Shown: in pieces, positions 8,472 through 18,157 of the stretch
Layout: the number at the start of each line of letters is the position of its first letter
Position numbering within the stretch: the first letter of the stretch is position 1
DNA from: Microlunatus sp. Gsoil 973
GTDB taxonomy: Bacteria > Actinomycetota > Actinomycetes > Propionibacteriales > Propionibacteriaceae
Reading direction: 5' to 3'
Assembly (NCBI RefSeq): GCF_009707365.1
Contig: NZ_CP046122.1
Coordinates: forward strand, 1,302,001 to 1,366,000
Length of the DNA stretch: 64,000 nt
Made by a program: the position numbers and the translations under genes
Notes under the pieces: model-generated
What the model was told of the DNA's origin: nothing
Databases searched by the model: none
Seen by the model: only the letters and a program-made list of their open reading frames with translations

Positions 8472-8872
8472 CCCGTCGGAAGACCGGCAGCGATCAACCG
8501 TACGGCGGGCAGATCGGGCTCGGCGAAGGGCATCGCCGGCAGGTCGGCGTGGTGACGCCAGACCAGCTGATCATGATCTGTGCTGATCACCGGATCGGGC
8601 TCGAAGTCCTCGACCAGGTAGCAGCTCAACTCGATCGGGGCGCCGTCGACGATCGTGGTCGAGGTGTCCAGCCATGCCCCGACGGTGATCGACACGCCGA
8701 GTTCCTCGAGAATCTCCCGGTGCAGCGCCTGCTGCGGCGTCTCGCCCGGTTCGATCTTGCCACCGGGAAACTCCCAGCGTCCGCCGGCGGGCCGGTCGGT
8801 GCGCCGGCGGCACCCGAGCACCAGTCCGTCCCGCAGGAACACCGCTGCAACGACACGCACCGGACCGACCAT
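8465..8872 (-). CDS. Nudix hydrolase (MutT-like)
   Basis: 135 residues, the usual MutT size. The complete Nudix box is present: GGKIEPGETPQQALHREILEELGV, read in two parts as GGKIEPGE and REILEELGV, giving the Mg-binding glutamates. The N-terminus VRVVAAVFLRDGLVLGCRR and the WEFPGGK segment are typical of 8-oxo-dGTP diphosphatases, which clean oxidised nucleotides from the pool, though other NDP-X substrates cannot be excluded. The ATG at 8872 lies two bases after the acetamidase stop, so the genes are co-transcribed. The upstream open frame belongs to antisense of the acetamidase and is not part of this protein. Confidence 0.88.
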   Translation of the reverse strand: MVGPVRVVAAVFLRDGLVLGCRRRTDRPAGGRWEFPGGKIEPGETPQQALHREILEELGVSITVGAWLDTSTTIVDGAPIELSCYLVEDFEPDPVISTDHDQLVWRHHADLPAMPFAEPDLPAVRLIAAGLPTGH

Positions 8873-8874
8873 GA

Positions 8875-9897
8875 TCACCAGATCCGCGGATGGGCCGACC
8901 GATACTCCTCGGCCACGGCGGCCAGCCGTTCGTGGACGCCGCCGTACGGCTGGGTCGAGCCAAGTACCGACTTGGGGAACCTCGAGACGAAGGTGTAGTT
9001 GGGATCGCAGACGTTGGCCACCGGTGCGGTGCCGAGCTGGGACACCAGCTGATAGGCGTCGTACTGGTCGACCGGAAGCAGTTCCGTCACCCATTCGACC
9101 AGGTCCTTCTGGGAGATCCGATACGCGTCCTCGAGTGGTCGGATCGAACCCGTGCTCATGATCGAAGACGCATTCTCCAGCCGGGGCCAGGCCGGTGCGG
9201 CACCCTTGATCACCTCGACCGTGAACACCGTGTGCATGGCGCATTCCAGCCCGGTGCCGGTCACCTCCCCCTCGCCCTGCCGGGCATGGCCGTCGCCCAG
9301 TGCCAACAGCGCTCCGTCGACGTTGACCGGCAGGTACAGGGTGCTTCCGGCGCGCATCTCGGGTGTGTCCAGGTTGCCGCCGTAGGTCGACGGCACCACC
9401 ACCAGTCGGGCCTCGCCGGCGGCCGGTGCCACACCGATGGTGCCGTGCATCGGATCCAACGGAAGGTCCAGGCCGAAGTCGCTGCTCAGTGCCGAGAACC
9501 GGGCGGTCCAGCGGTCGAGGTCCAGCTCGTAGAACCAGACCTTCTCCGGCAACGGGTCAGCCAGCAGGGCTGTTTCATGGGTCGGGGAAAGGGCACCGAA
9601 GTGCGGAAACAGGGACGAGATCGCGGTCGACCTCGATGGCACGATGTCGATGAAGTGGACGGCCAGCGCGTCACCCGGCTCCGCGCCCTCGACCTGGAAC
9701 GGTCCCGACACGGGATTCAGTGCCTCGAACGGGACAACCTCGCTGGGCAGGTCTGCGGGGGTCCTGACCAACCCGCCGAAGCAGTCCTCGGTCGCGACCT
9801 GGACCACGTCACCGGGGGAGATACTGAGCCGGGCGGGCCCGGCGCCGAAGTGGTGGGCCCACTCGTCGGGCCCTGGTGTGTAACGGATGACGTTCAT
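8875..9897 (-). CDS. acetamidase/formamidase family protein
   Basis: 340-residue FmdA/AmdA-type amidase. Motifs include NPVSGPFQVEGAEPGDALAVH near residues 60-85, HGTIGVAP, GGNLDTPEMRAGSTLYLPV near 195 and GDGHARQGEGEVTGTGLE near 220. These Zn-dependent enzymes release ammonia from acetamide or formamide. It is followed at two bases by the Nudix gene. The divergent neighbour is a metal-dependent cyclase of the formamidase-like family, so the region may handle small amides or N-formyl compounds. That link is only suggestive. Confidence 0.88.
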   Translation of the reverse strand: MNVIRYTPGPDEWAHHFGAGPARLSISPGDVVQVATEDCFGGLVRTPADLPSEVVPFEALNPVSGPFQVEGAEPGDALAVHFIDIVPSRSTAISSLFPHFGALSPTHETALLADPLPEKVWFYELDLDRWTARFSALSSDFGLDLPLDPMHGTIGVAPAAGEARLVVVPSTYGGNLDTPEMRAGSTLYLPVNVDGALLALGDGHARQGEGEVTGTGLECAMHTVFTVEVIKGAAPAWPRLENASSIMSTGSIRPLEDAYRISQKDLVEWVTELLPVDQYDAYQLVSQLGTAPVANVCDPNYTFVSRFPKSVLGSTQPYGGVHERLAAVAEEYRSAHPRIW

Positions 9898-10133
9898 GAC
9901 GACCGGCCCTTCCCTACCCGTTTGCTCCCATGCACCCGCCTCGGTACACGGTGGTCCCCATCATGCCCGAAGCAGTGTGGGTGCTCACCTGCAGCCGGTC
10001 CCTTCATCCGAGCCCGGATCCCGGCCCGGTTTGCGTGCCACAGACCGGGGTTCCACGCGATCTTGACGATCCACAGGGGTGGGCACTAGCTTCGAAGATC
10101 ACGTTGATCAAGATCACTACGGACGGACTCAGC

Positions 10134-10928
10134 ATGATCACCGGGAGACGGATCGTCGACCTGACGCTGGTGCTGGCCGAGGAACTGCCGGCGGCTTGGG
10201 CGACTCACATGCCGTACCAGCAGAAGACGTTCAACTACTTCACAGACCGCGATGATCAAGTCGCGCCGCTGAAGAGCGAGACCGGGCCGTACCAGACCCG
10301 CTGGTTGCTGATCGACGAACACACCGGCACCCACATCGACGCTCCCGCCCACTTCATTCCCGAACCTGGAACCGGTCTGCCCGACGCCGGGCCGGCCGGC
10401 ACCGTCACCGTTGAGCAGATCCCGCTCGACCGCCTGATCGGCCCCGCTGCGGTGTTCGACATCGCCGACGATCTTCCGGGTTCCGCGCCCGGTGTCTCGC
10501 CGGTGATCACCGACCGGCTGATCGTCGATTGGGAAGCTCAGCACGGCCGGCTGGCGGACGGCGACATCGTGCTCTTCCGTACCGGATGGGACCGGCACTA
10601 CCGACCGGGTCCGGCAGGCAGGGCCTACAGCCACGGCCCGCTGGTCACCCGGACGGAGCCCGGCTGGCCGGCACCCGACGTGGCGGCCATGCAGTTGATC
10701 ATGGACCGAGGAGTCCGCTGTGTCGGCACCGACGGCGCCAGCATGGGCTCGGCCGACAACGGCGCACCGGTCCACCGGCTGGCGCTGGCGGACGGGGTCG
10801 CGTTCATCGAGGCGCTGGCCGGACTCGATCAGCTTCCGGTGCGGGGTGCGACGTTCTGTTTTGCGCCGTTGAAGGTGGCGCGGGGTACAGGAGCGCCTGG
10901 GCGGGCCTTCGCCTGGCTCCCGGACTGA
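10134..10928 (+). CDS. metal-dependent cyclase-family hydrolase (kynurenine-formamidase-like)
   Basis: 264 residues. The signature EHTGTHIDAPAHF near residue 62 is the HxGTHxDxPxH metal site of the cyclase/KynB family (PF04199). DGASMGSADNGAPVH near 200 matches the second conserved block. Members hydrolyse N-formylkynurenine or act as cyclases and isatin hydrolases; the substrate here is not settled. ATG at 10134 with GGACGGA upstream. It is followed by an MFS carrier and an SDR on the same strand, which together look like a small uptake-and-catabolism unit. Confidence 0.82.
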   Translation: MITGRRIVDLTLVLAEELPAAWATHMPYQQKTFNYFTDRDDQVAPLKSETGPYQTRWLLIDEHTGTHIDAPAHFIPEPGTGLPDAGPAGTVTVEQIPLDRLIGPAAVFDIADDLPGSAPGVSPVITDRLIVDWEAQHGRLADGDIVLFRTGWDRHYRPGPAGRAYSHGPLVTRTEPGWPAPDVAAMQLIMDRGVRCVGTDGASMGSADNGAPVHRLALADGVAFIEALAGLDQLPVRGATFCFAPLKVARGTGAPGRAFAWLPD

Positions 10929-10962
10929 GTCGCTGCTCCAGCCGCCCGGGACGCCGCTCCGA

Positions 10963-12334
10963 ATGACCCGCCGAATCGGGTCACAGGCCGAATCGGATGA
11001 CAGGGAGGTCGAGGATGGCAGAGGAAACGTACTGAGCACGACCGAGGAACGCGACCGCGGATATACCGTCTACCTGATCGTGATCGCGGTGCTGGGCTGG
11101 TCGCTCGCCTCCTACGACTCCAACATCCTCACGCTGACGATGCCGGACATCGCCTCGGAGTTCCGGCTCTCCTCGGGCATCCTGGGTGTGCTCGGCTTCA
11201 TCGTCTACGGCGCGGAGTTCATCCTTGCGCTGTTCGTCGGCTGGGGCATGGACCGCCGGGGACGCAAATGGATGTGGATGTTCTGTCTGCTGCTGGCGGC
11301 ACTGTTCACCGGCCTGACCTTCTTCGTGCAGAGCTTCTGGCAGCTGGCCGTCGTCCGTGCGCTGGCCTCAGGATTCGCCCAGGCCGAGCTGGCCGTGTCG
11401 ATCACGCTGGTCAACGAGCAGGTGCCGTCGCGGCGCCGGGGGTTGTTGTATTCCATAGTGCAGGGCGGCTGGCCGATCGGTGTCTTCCTGGTGTCCGGTC
11501 TGTATCTGCTGGTCGGCGGATGGGGCTGGCGGACCGTCTACCTGTTCGGCGTCATCCCGTTGATCCTGGTCGCGGTCGGCCGGCTGTGGATCAAGGAGTC
11601 GGAACGCTTCCTGCACCTGCGAGCCATGCGCCGAAGCGGTGGCAGCCGGGGACCGGCAGACGGTCGACCGGCTCCAGGCCGAACGCCCGATGGCGGCCGA
11701 GGAACTGCAGCGGGGATCGGTCCGGCAACTGTTCGCCACACCCGGTCCGGTCCGGACGACACTGATCCGGCTGACGATCACCTGGCTGTGTTATGCCACC
11801 TCCTTCGTCGCCACGAACGTGTACATCACCTACTGGCTGACCACGGTCAAGGGTTGGACAGCGTCCCAGGCCGCCACCCTGCTGTTGGTCTGCGGCGGCA
11901 TCGGCTTCTTCTTCTACCTGCTGGGCGGGCTGCTCGGCGAGCGTTTCGGCCGGCGGAACGTCCTGGTCATCTCCGGAATCCTGGTCGGCCCGCTGAACCT
12001 CGTGCTGTTCCTGGTGGACAGCCACGTCTGGGTCGCCGTGGTGTTCTTCCTCGTCTACCAGGCGACCAACGGGACCTGGTCCGGCGCCGGGTACGCCTAT
12101 CAGGCCGAGTCCTTCCCGACCCGGGTCCGAGCACCCGCCATCGGCTGGATGGGTGCAATGTTCGTCGGCGGGTTGATGCTCGGCAGTCTGTTGTGGACCG
12201 TTCTCAACGAAGCCTGGACGCTGACCGTCGCGTGGTTGGTGATCGGGGTCGCGGTGGGTATTGCGCAGGGGGTGGCGACCTTCTTCCTGCCCAATATCCG
12301 ACCGGGACAGGAACTGGAGCAGATCGCTACGTGA
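10963..12334 (+). pseudogene. MFS transporter, interrupted by a one-base frame change near 11632
   Basis: Reading 10963-11631 in one frame and 11633-12334 in the next gives one 456-residue MFS carrier: TM1 YTVYLIVIAVLGWSLASYDSN, the loop GWGMDRRGRKWMWM, and late TM segments with LGGLLGERFGRRNVL. The join LRAMR-EAVAAGDRQTVDRL is natural if one C of the CC at 11631-11632 is removed. It resembles aromatic-acid or sugar-acid symporters. It may be a sequencing error or a real lesion. The first frame happens to stay open into the next gene, so naive translation gives a false MFS-SDR fusion. An ATG at 11015 with a better GGGAGG site lies in another frame. Confidence 0.72.
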
Positions 12335-12426
12335 CTCGCCACCCTGAGTCGCCCCACGAACCGCCTCGAAGTTCGCCCGTGACAGGATCACAGCCGACCC
12401 GACACCCGTCCCCAGGAGGATTGTTC

Positions 12427-13203
12427 ATGGCTCAGCCGACCGAGTTCCCCGACCAGCGGACCGCAGTGATCACCGGCGGCGCCTCCGAACGCGGCATCGG
12501 CAAGGCGACCGCGCGCCGGCTCGCCGCCGCGGGTTGGTCGGTCGCGATCATGGATGTCTCGGTGACCGACGCCGAGCGTACGGCGGAGGAGATCAGTTCG
12601 CGCTACGACGTGCGCGCTGTCGGGGTCGGTGCCGACGTTGCCGATCCCGAGTCGGTCGACGCGGCGTTCGGCATCATCGAGCGTGAGCTGCCGCCGGTCG
12701 TCGGGCTGGCCAACGTCGCCGGGATCAGCTCACCGACGCCGTTCATGGAAACCACCGTCGCGGAGTGGGATCGGGTGATGGCGATCAACCTGCGCGGCGC
12801 GTTCGTCGTCACCCAGCGAGCGCTGCACGGCATGATCGACCGGCGACTGGGACGGATCGTCAGCATCTCCTCGATCTCGGCCCAGCGGGGCGGCGGAACC
12901 TATTCCAAGGTCGCCTACAGCGCCTCCAAGGCCGGCCTGCTCGGCTTCACTCGGGCGGTCGCCCGTGAGGTGGGTGAGTACGGCGTCACCGTGAATGCCG
13001 TGGCACCGGGTCCGATCGACACCGACATCATGGGTGGCACGCTGACCGACGACCGCAAGGCCGAGATGTCGGCGGGCGGCATGCTCGGCCGGGTCGGTAC
13101 CCCGGATGAGGTCGCTGCCCTGATCGCCTTCCTGCTCGGCCCGGACGCCGGCTACATCACCGCCGCGACCTACGACATCAACGGCGGCATCCAGATCTCG
13201 TAG
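12427..13203 (+). CDS. SDR-family oxidoreductase
   Basis: 258 residues. The classical SDR features are all present: TGGASERGIGKATA cofactor loop near residue 17, NVAGISSP, catalytic Ser in ISSISAQ, the YSASK Tyr-Lys pair near 165, and the C-terminal PGPID and DINGG segments. It is probably an NAD(P)-dependent alcohol or sugar dehydrogenase. CCCAGGAGGA ends six bases before the ATG. Position after a cyclase and an MFS carrier suggests it oxidises or reduces the transported compound; the substrate is not evident. Confidence 0.87.
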   Translation: MAQPTEFPDQRTAVITGGASERGIGKATARRLAAAGWSVAIMDVSVTDAERTAEEISSRYDVRAVGVGADVADPESVDAAFGIIERELPPVVGLANVAGISSPTPFMETTVAEWDRVMAINLRGAFVVTQRALHGMIDRRLGRIVSISSISAQRGGGTYSKVAYSASKAGLLGFTRAVAREVGEYGVTVNAVAPGPIDTDIMGGTLTDDRKAEMSAGGMLGRVGTPDEVAALIAFLLGPDAGYITAATYDINGGIQIS

Positions 13204-13234
13204 TCCATTCCGGTTCTCCGGGCGGTTCTGGAAC

Positions 13235-14191
13235 CTAGAGACTGCCCATCAGGTTCAGGAAATGCTGGGTGAAGGCGGAGGCGTCGACGGCCACGGCGAT
13301 CCGGGCGTTCGGAGCCGGTGGGTTCGCCGAGCGGAGCAGGTCGGTGATCATCATCCCGCGCCCGGGTACGTCGCCGGTGATCACATCGACACGCGCGTCC
13401 GCCCAGGTGATCAACTCCGGATGGGTGATCGCCGCCACCGCCAGCGGATCGTGCATCGCGCAGGAGTCCTGGTCCTGCGGACTGCCGGGCTGATTCCGGC
13501 GTTGATGATCGATCCACGCCTGCGTCGCGGCGCCGGCGAACGGTGCGAAGTCGCCGGGTGCCGAGGACAGCCGCCGGGCATCGGCTCGGGTCAGGCGTAC
13601 CTGCAGGGTGACGTCCAGACCGACCCAGCGTTGCCTAGCTCCGCTGCGCAGTACGGCGGCCGCGGCTTCGGGATCGCTCCAGACGTTGAACTCGCCGGGC
13701 ATCCCGCTCTCCCCGGTGATCCCGAGGAACACCCCGCCCATGATCACGATCTCCTTGACCGCGGACGCCAGGCCCGGCTCGATCGCCAGCGCCGCAGCAA
13801 CATTGGTCAGCGGGCCGATCGCGACCACATCGATCTCCCCGGGCTCGGCCATGATCTTTTCGGCGAGCAGCGCCGGGGCATAGCCGGGCGCCGGGGAGAG
13901 GCCGATCCCGTAGGAGCCCGTCACCTCCTGCGGAGCCGGACGCCTGGTCTCGGGATGGATCAGCGGTGTTGCGGCGCCCTTGACCACCGGCACGTCGTGG
14001 ACACCCAGCCGGCGGAGCAGTTCGAGGCTGAGCACCGTGGCACTGTCCACATCGGTGTTGCCGTTGACCGTGGAGACCAGTTCCAGTTGCAGCTCAGGGT
14101 CGGCGTGGGCCAGCGCCAGCGCGAAGCCGTCGTCGATGTCCGAGCCCGGTGCGCCCATGGCCAGATCGGTGTCGAGAATGATCTTGTTCAT
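13235..14191 (-). CDS. nucleoside hydrolase (IUNH family)
   Basis: 318 residues. The N-terminal Ca-binding motif DTDLAMGAPGSDIDDGFAL is a variant of DxDxxxDD, with the family's VSTVNGNTDVD next. NVAAALAIEP and the late MHDPLAVAAIT with its His-Asp pair complete the active site. Family members hydrolyse the N-glycosidic bond of nucleosides to base and ribose, or of related ribosides, for salvage. It is transcribed away from larE, which lies 192 bases to the right, and converges on the SDR gene with a 31-bp gap. Confidence 0.9.
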   Translation of the reverse strand: MNKIILDTDLAMGAPGSDIDDGFALALAHADPELQLELVSTVNGNTDVDSATVLSLELLRRLGVHDVPVVKGAATPLIHPETRRPAPQEVTGSYGIGLSPAPGYAPALLAEKIMAEPGEIDVVAIGPLTNVAAALAIEPGLASAVKEIVIMGGVFLGITGESGMPGEFNVWSDPEAAAAVLRSGARQRWVGLDVTLQVRLTRADARRLSSAPGDFAPFAGAATQAWIDHQRRNQPGSPQDQDSCAMHDPLAVAAITHPELITWADARVDVITGDVPGRGMMITDLLRSANPPAPNARIAVAVDASAFTQHFLNLMGSL

Positions 14192-14383
14192 CAGCTGCAG
14201 TACATCACGTCAGGTGGTACTACGTCGATGACCGATCCTGGTCGCGCAGGTGATGGGGTGACCCGGCTGGTGCAGGAGAGCACCGGCAAGGCAGACTAGG
14301 CAGCGGTGGGAAGCCCGGCCCGCCGGTGAACCGTCAAGATCGTCGTACCCCCATGCGGGGACGGCAGACGAAAGGGCAGGTGG

Positions 14384-15256
14384 ATGACGTCGGTAGGACC
14401 CGCGGTCGACCAGCAGATCTTCGATCCCGGCGACGACCCGCAGCTCGAACGACTGGACCGGCAGTTCGCCGGCGTCGGTAGGCTGGGCGTCGCCTTCTCC
14501 GGGGGTGTCGACTCATCGGTCCTGTTGGCGGCGGCGGTGCGCAAGCTCGGCGCCGACCGAGTCATCGCGATCCTCGGAGTCTCACCCAGCCTTGCCAGCT
14601 CCGAACGTGCCGCCGCCCATGAGGTGGCCCGTTTCATCGGAGCACCGGTGATCGAGGTGGAGACCCACGAGGGGGACCGGCCCGAATACCGCGCCAACGG
14701 CGCGGACCGCTGCTTCTTCTGCAAGGACGAGTTGTTCACCCGCATCGACGACCAGCTGGTGGCCGAACACGCCCTGGACGCGGTCGCGTACGGCGAGAAC
14801 GCCGACGACGCACTCCGACCGGACCGGCCGGGCGCGACTGCCGCGACCCAGCATCGGGTGCTGCGTCCCCTGGCCGATGCAGGTCTGGACAAGGCAGCGG
14901 TACGCCGACTGGCCCGCGCCTGGCAGCTGCCGTCGGCGGACAAGCCTGCCGCGCCCTGCCTGGCGTCCCGGATCCCGCACCACCAGGAAGTCACCCCGGA
15001 GAAGCTGCAGCAGGTCGACCAGGCCGAGGCCGGACTTCGGGAGCTCGGCTTCACCGACTTCCGGGTCCGCCACCACGGCGAGATCGCCCGGATCGAACTG
15101 CCCGCCGCTGACCTGGTCCGGGCGGTCACCCCACCGCTGTCCGGCGACATCCGCCGCACCATCCAACGGGCCGGCTTCCGCTACGCCGCTGTCGATCTCG
15201 GCGGCATGCAGTCCGGCGCCTTCACCCTGACCGTGCTCGGCCAACACCATGACTGA
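14384..15256 (+). CDS. larE: ATP-dependent sacrificial sulfur transferase LarE
   Basis: 290 residues, normal for LarE. A PP-loop ATP pyrophosphatase motif, VAFSGGVDSSVLL, lies near residue 34. The segment PAAPCLASRIPHH puts the sulfur-donating cysteine at residue 192, equivalent to Cys176 of the Lactobacillus enzyme. LarE adenylates the carboxylated pyridinium intermediate and gives up its own cysteine sulfur, twice per cofactor. It heads the larE-larB-larC operon and overlaps larB by eight bases. The cluster makes the nickel-pincer nucleotide used by lactate racemase (LarA) and its relatives; no larA is in the window. Confidence 0.93.
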   Translation: MTSVGPAVDQQIFDPGDDPQLERLDRQFAGVGRLGVAFSGGVDSSVLLAAAVRKLGADRVIAILGVSPSLASSERAAAHEVARFIGAPVIEVETHEGDRPEYRANGADRCFFCKDELFTRIDDQLVAEHALDAVAYGENADDALRPDRPGATAATQHRVLRPLADAGLDKAAVRRLARAWQLPSADKPAAPCLASRIPHHQEVTPEKLQQVDQAEAGLRELGFTDFRVRHHGEIARIELPAADLVRAVTPPLSGDIRRTIQRAGFRYAAVDLGGMQSGAFTLTVLGQHHD

Positions 15257-15995
15257 GCCGCACCACAAGGCTGTGCCGGAGGCCCGGTCCGAGTCCCTGG
15301 TCCCGGGCGACCCGTTGGAGGGCATCGCGGATCTCGACCTCGGGCGGGCGCACCGCCGCGGCTACCCCGAGGCGGTGTTCTGCGAGGGCAAGAGCGTCGA
15401 CCAGGTCGCCGCGATCGCCGGCGTTCTCGCCCGGCACCCCGAGCAGATCACGCTGTTCACCCGCGCCTGCGAACAACAGGCCAAGGCGATCCTCGGCGTG
15501 CTGCCCGACGCCCACTGGGACCAGACCGCACGGCTGGTCGCCTGGCCGCCGGCGGTCCCGGAACCGACTGGAGGACGCGTCCTGGTGCTGTGTGCCGGCA
15601 CGTCCGATCTGCCGGTGGCCCGGGAGGCGGTGCTCACCGCCCGCTACCTGGGACGGGACGCCGAGCTGGTCGCCGACGTCGGAGTCGCCGGGTTGCACCG
15701 GGTGCTATCGAAACTCGACCTGCTCCGTGAGGCCCGGGTCATCGTCGTCGCGGCGGGAATGGACGGTGCGCTGCCCAGTGTCGTTGCAGGCCTGGTCAGC
15801 TGCCCGGTCGTCGCCGTGCCCACCTCCGTCGGGTACGGCGCAGCCTTCGGCGGGATCGCGCCGTTGCTGTCGATGCTGAACGCCTGCGCTCCGGGCGTTG
15901 CCGTGGTCAACATCGACAACGGCTACGGTGCCGGTCACCTGGCAGCGCAGATCAGCTCCCCGGACCAGACCTCGCCCGAGGCGACCGATGGCTGA
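15249..15995 (+). CDS. larB: nickel-pincer cofactor biosynthesis protein LarB
   Basis: 248 residues. The N-terminal region has LDLGRAHRRGYPEAVFCEGK, and the C-terminal PurE-like domain shows VLVLCAGTSDLPVAREAV near residue 115 and VVAVPTSVGYGAAFGG near 195. LarB carboxylates nicotinic acid adenine dinucleotide at C5 and hydrolyses the phosphoanhydride, the first step of nickel-pincer synthesis. The start overlaps larE by eight bases and the stop overlaps larC by eight, so the three are tightly coupled. Confidence 0.93.
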   Translation: MTEPHHKAVPEARSESLVPGDPLEGIADLDLGRAHRRGYPEAVFCEGKSVDQVAAIAGVLARHPEQITLFTRACEQQAKAILGVLPDAHWDQTARLVAWPPAVPEPTGGRVLVLCAGTSDLPVAREAVLTARYLGRDAELVADVGVAGLHRVLSKLDLLREARVIVVAAGMDGALPSVVAGLVSCPVVAVPTSVGYGAAFGGIAPLLSMLNACAPGVAVVNIDNGYGAGHLAAQISSPDQTSPEATDG

Positions 15996-17300
15996 ACCGG
16001 GCGCACGGCATGCCTGGATCGACGCCTCGGCGGGCGTCGCCGGTGACATGCTGCTCGGCGCGTTGATCGATGCCGGTGCCGACCTCGACGTCGTCCAGCG
16101 GTGCATCGACGCGGTCGTCGGCGATGCTGTCCGGCTGCGGCGCGAACGGGTGACCCGTGCCGGAATCGCCGCGACCAAGGTGCACGTCGACCTGCTGGTC
16201 GCCGATCCTCCGCACCGGACCTGGCGCACGATCCGGGGCATGCTCGCCGAAGCCGACCTTCCCGAACCGGTACGCCGCCGGGCGACCGCCGTCTTCGCCC
16301 GTCTGGCCGACGCCGAGGCACAGGTGCACGGCACCGGCCCGGAGCAGATCCATTTCCACGAGGTGGGTGCGCTGGATTCGATCGCCGACATCGTCGGCGT
16401 CTGCGCCGGACTCGCTGATCTGGGAATCAGCGCGATCACCGGCAGCCGGGTCGCCGTCGGTTCCGGCACGGTGAAGGCCGCTCACGGCAGGATCCCGGTC
16501 CCGGTGCCGGCCGTCACCCGGCTGGCCGCCGGCTGGGAGATCGTTGCCGGCGGCGAGGGGGAGTTGACCACGCCGACCGGCATGGCGCTGATGGTCACGC
16601 TGTCCGCCGAGTGCACCGATCTCCCGGCGATGCGGATGCAGACCGTCGGCCTCGGCGCCGGCACCAAGGATTTCGACGGCCGCGCCAATGTCACCCGGAT
16701 CCTGATCGGCGACCCGGCCGCCGCATCCGCGACCGATGACGGTGACCCGGCGGTGCTGCTCGAGGCGAACGTCGATGATCTTGATCCGCGTCTGTGGCCC
16801 GGTGTGCTCGCCGACCTGCTGTCGGCCGGCGCCTCCGATGCTTGGATGATCCCGATCACCATGAAGAAGGGCGGCCCGCCCACACGCTCGCCGTATTGGC
16901 CCATCCCTCGGCCGCGGGAAGGCTTCGGGAAATGATCTTCGACCGGACCAGCACGATCGGTGTTCGGCAGCAGGACTACCGCAAGTTCGCACAGCCCCGC
17001 GCCTGGGTCAGGACCAATGTCACTGACGGGCCGGTGATGATCAAACTCGCCCACCGCAACGGCGTCATCCAACAGGCGACTCCGGAGTTCGACGACGTCA
17101 GCCGACTGGCGGCCTCCGTCGGGAAGCCGGCCAGGGTCGTCCTCTCCGAGGCGGTCGCGGCGGCCTGGTCGGCCGGTCTGCGCCCTGGTGACCAGGTGCC
17201 GGAGAACGCCCAGAGCCACCGCGACGGCAGGAAACCAATCACCGGATCCGTGAGCCCGGATGCCACCACCACACCAACAACGCAGGAGGACAGATCATGA
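15988..17300 (+). CDS. larC: nickel insertion protein LarC (LarC1 plus LarC2 by -1 frameshift)
   Basis: A zero-frame product (316 residues, stop at 16933-16935) carries LarC1: [34 protein letters not shown] and EANVDDLDP. At MKKG (16861-16872) the conserved protein continues in the -1 frame as [13 protein letters not shown], then [12 protein letters not shown] and DYRKFAQPR to 17300, giving 437 residues. The -1 reading restores the family motif MKKGRP exactly. In Lactobacillus plantarum LarC is produced by programmed frameshifting between larC1 and larC2 in the same region. Here G-GGC at 16869-16872 allows a tRNA-Gly to slip to GGG. LarC inserts nickel into the pincer with CTP hydrolysis. A missing C from sequencing error is the alternative. 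The stop overlaps the next ATG (ATGA). Confidence 0.85.
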
Positions 17301-18157
17301 TCCCCACCTTGAATTTCGGCCGGACCGGGCACGAGTCGACCCGGATCATCTTCGGTGCTGCGGCTTTGTCCGACGTGACCCAGGACGAGGCGGACCAGAC
17401 CTTCGAGTTGATCCGCCGGCACGGCATCAACCACATCGACACGGCCGCCAGCTACGGCGCCGCCGAGGATCGGCTCGGCCCGTTCATCGCCGAGCACCGC
17501 GACGAGTACTTCCTCGCCTCCAAGACCGGTGACCGCACCCGTGACGAGGCGTACGCATCGATCCAGCGGTCGCTGGAGCGGATGCGTACCGATCATCTCG
17601 ACCTGATCCAGTTGCACAACCTGGTCGACGAGGAGGAGCGACAGACCGCCCTGGGCCCGGGTGGGGCGCTGGAGGCCTGCGTGCAGGCACGCGACGAGGG
17701 TCTGGTGACCTACATCGGGATCACCGGTCACGGAACGACGGTCGCCGCCCAGCACTACAAGTCGCTGCAGGTGTTCGACTTCGACTCCGTGTTGTGCCCG
17801 TACAACTTCCCGATGAGCCGCAACGAGCAGTACATCGCCGACTGGCAGCGGCTCTACGAGTACTGCCAGGAGAAGAACGTCGCGTTCCAGACGATCAAGT
17901 CGATCACCCGGGCGCCCTGGCAGGAGGGCAAGGAGCACTTCGCGGCCACCTGGTACGAGCCGCTGCAGGACCAGTCAGCCATCGACACCGCCGTCGGCTG
18001 GGTCCTCGGCCAGCCGGGCGTCTTCCTGAACACGGTCGGCGACATCCACATCCTGCCCAAGGTGCTGGACGCCGCGGAGCGGTTCACCGCCCGGCCCGAC
18101 GAGGCAGCGATGGCCGAACTGGAACGGGCGTGGGGGATGGAACCGCTCTTTGTCTAA
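17297..18157 (+). CDS. aldo/keto reductase
   Basis: 286 residues. AKR tetrad: Asp and Tyr in HIDTAASYG, Lys in FLASKTGD, His in LIQLHN. The N-terminus [20 protein letters not shown] is typical of the superfamily. The start overlaps the larC stop by ATGA and the end overlaps the thioesterase gene by eight bases, so it is part of the lar operon. That raises the possibility that it acts on the same 2-hydroxy-acid chemistry as a nickel-pincer enzyme. This is context only, and the substrate cannot be read from sequence. Confidence 0.85.
   Translation: MIPTLNFGRTGHESTRIIFGAAALSDVTQDEADQTFELIRRHGINHIDTAASYGAAEDRLGPFIAEHRDEYFLASKTGDRTRDEAYASIQRSLERMRTDHLDLIQLHNLVDEEERQTALGPGGALEACVQARDEGLVTYIGITGHGTTVAAQHYKSLQVFDFDSVLCPYNFPMSRNEQYIADWQRLYEYCQEKNVAFQTIKSITRAPWQEGKEHFAATWYEPLQDQSAIDTAVGWVLGQPGVFLNTVGDIHILPKVLDAAERFTARPDEAAMAELERAWGMEPLFV

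Noticed and set aside
10963-13203. Single 746-residue MFS-SDR fusion
   Set aside because: After 11632 this frame is nonsense until the SDR start at 12427; the real carrier continues in another frame.
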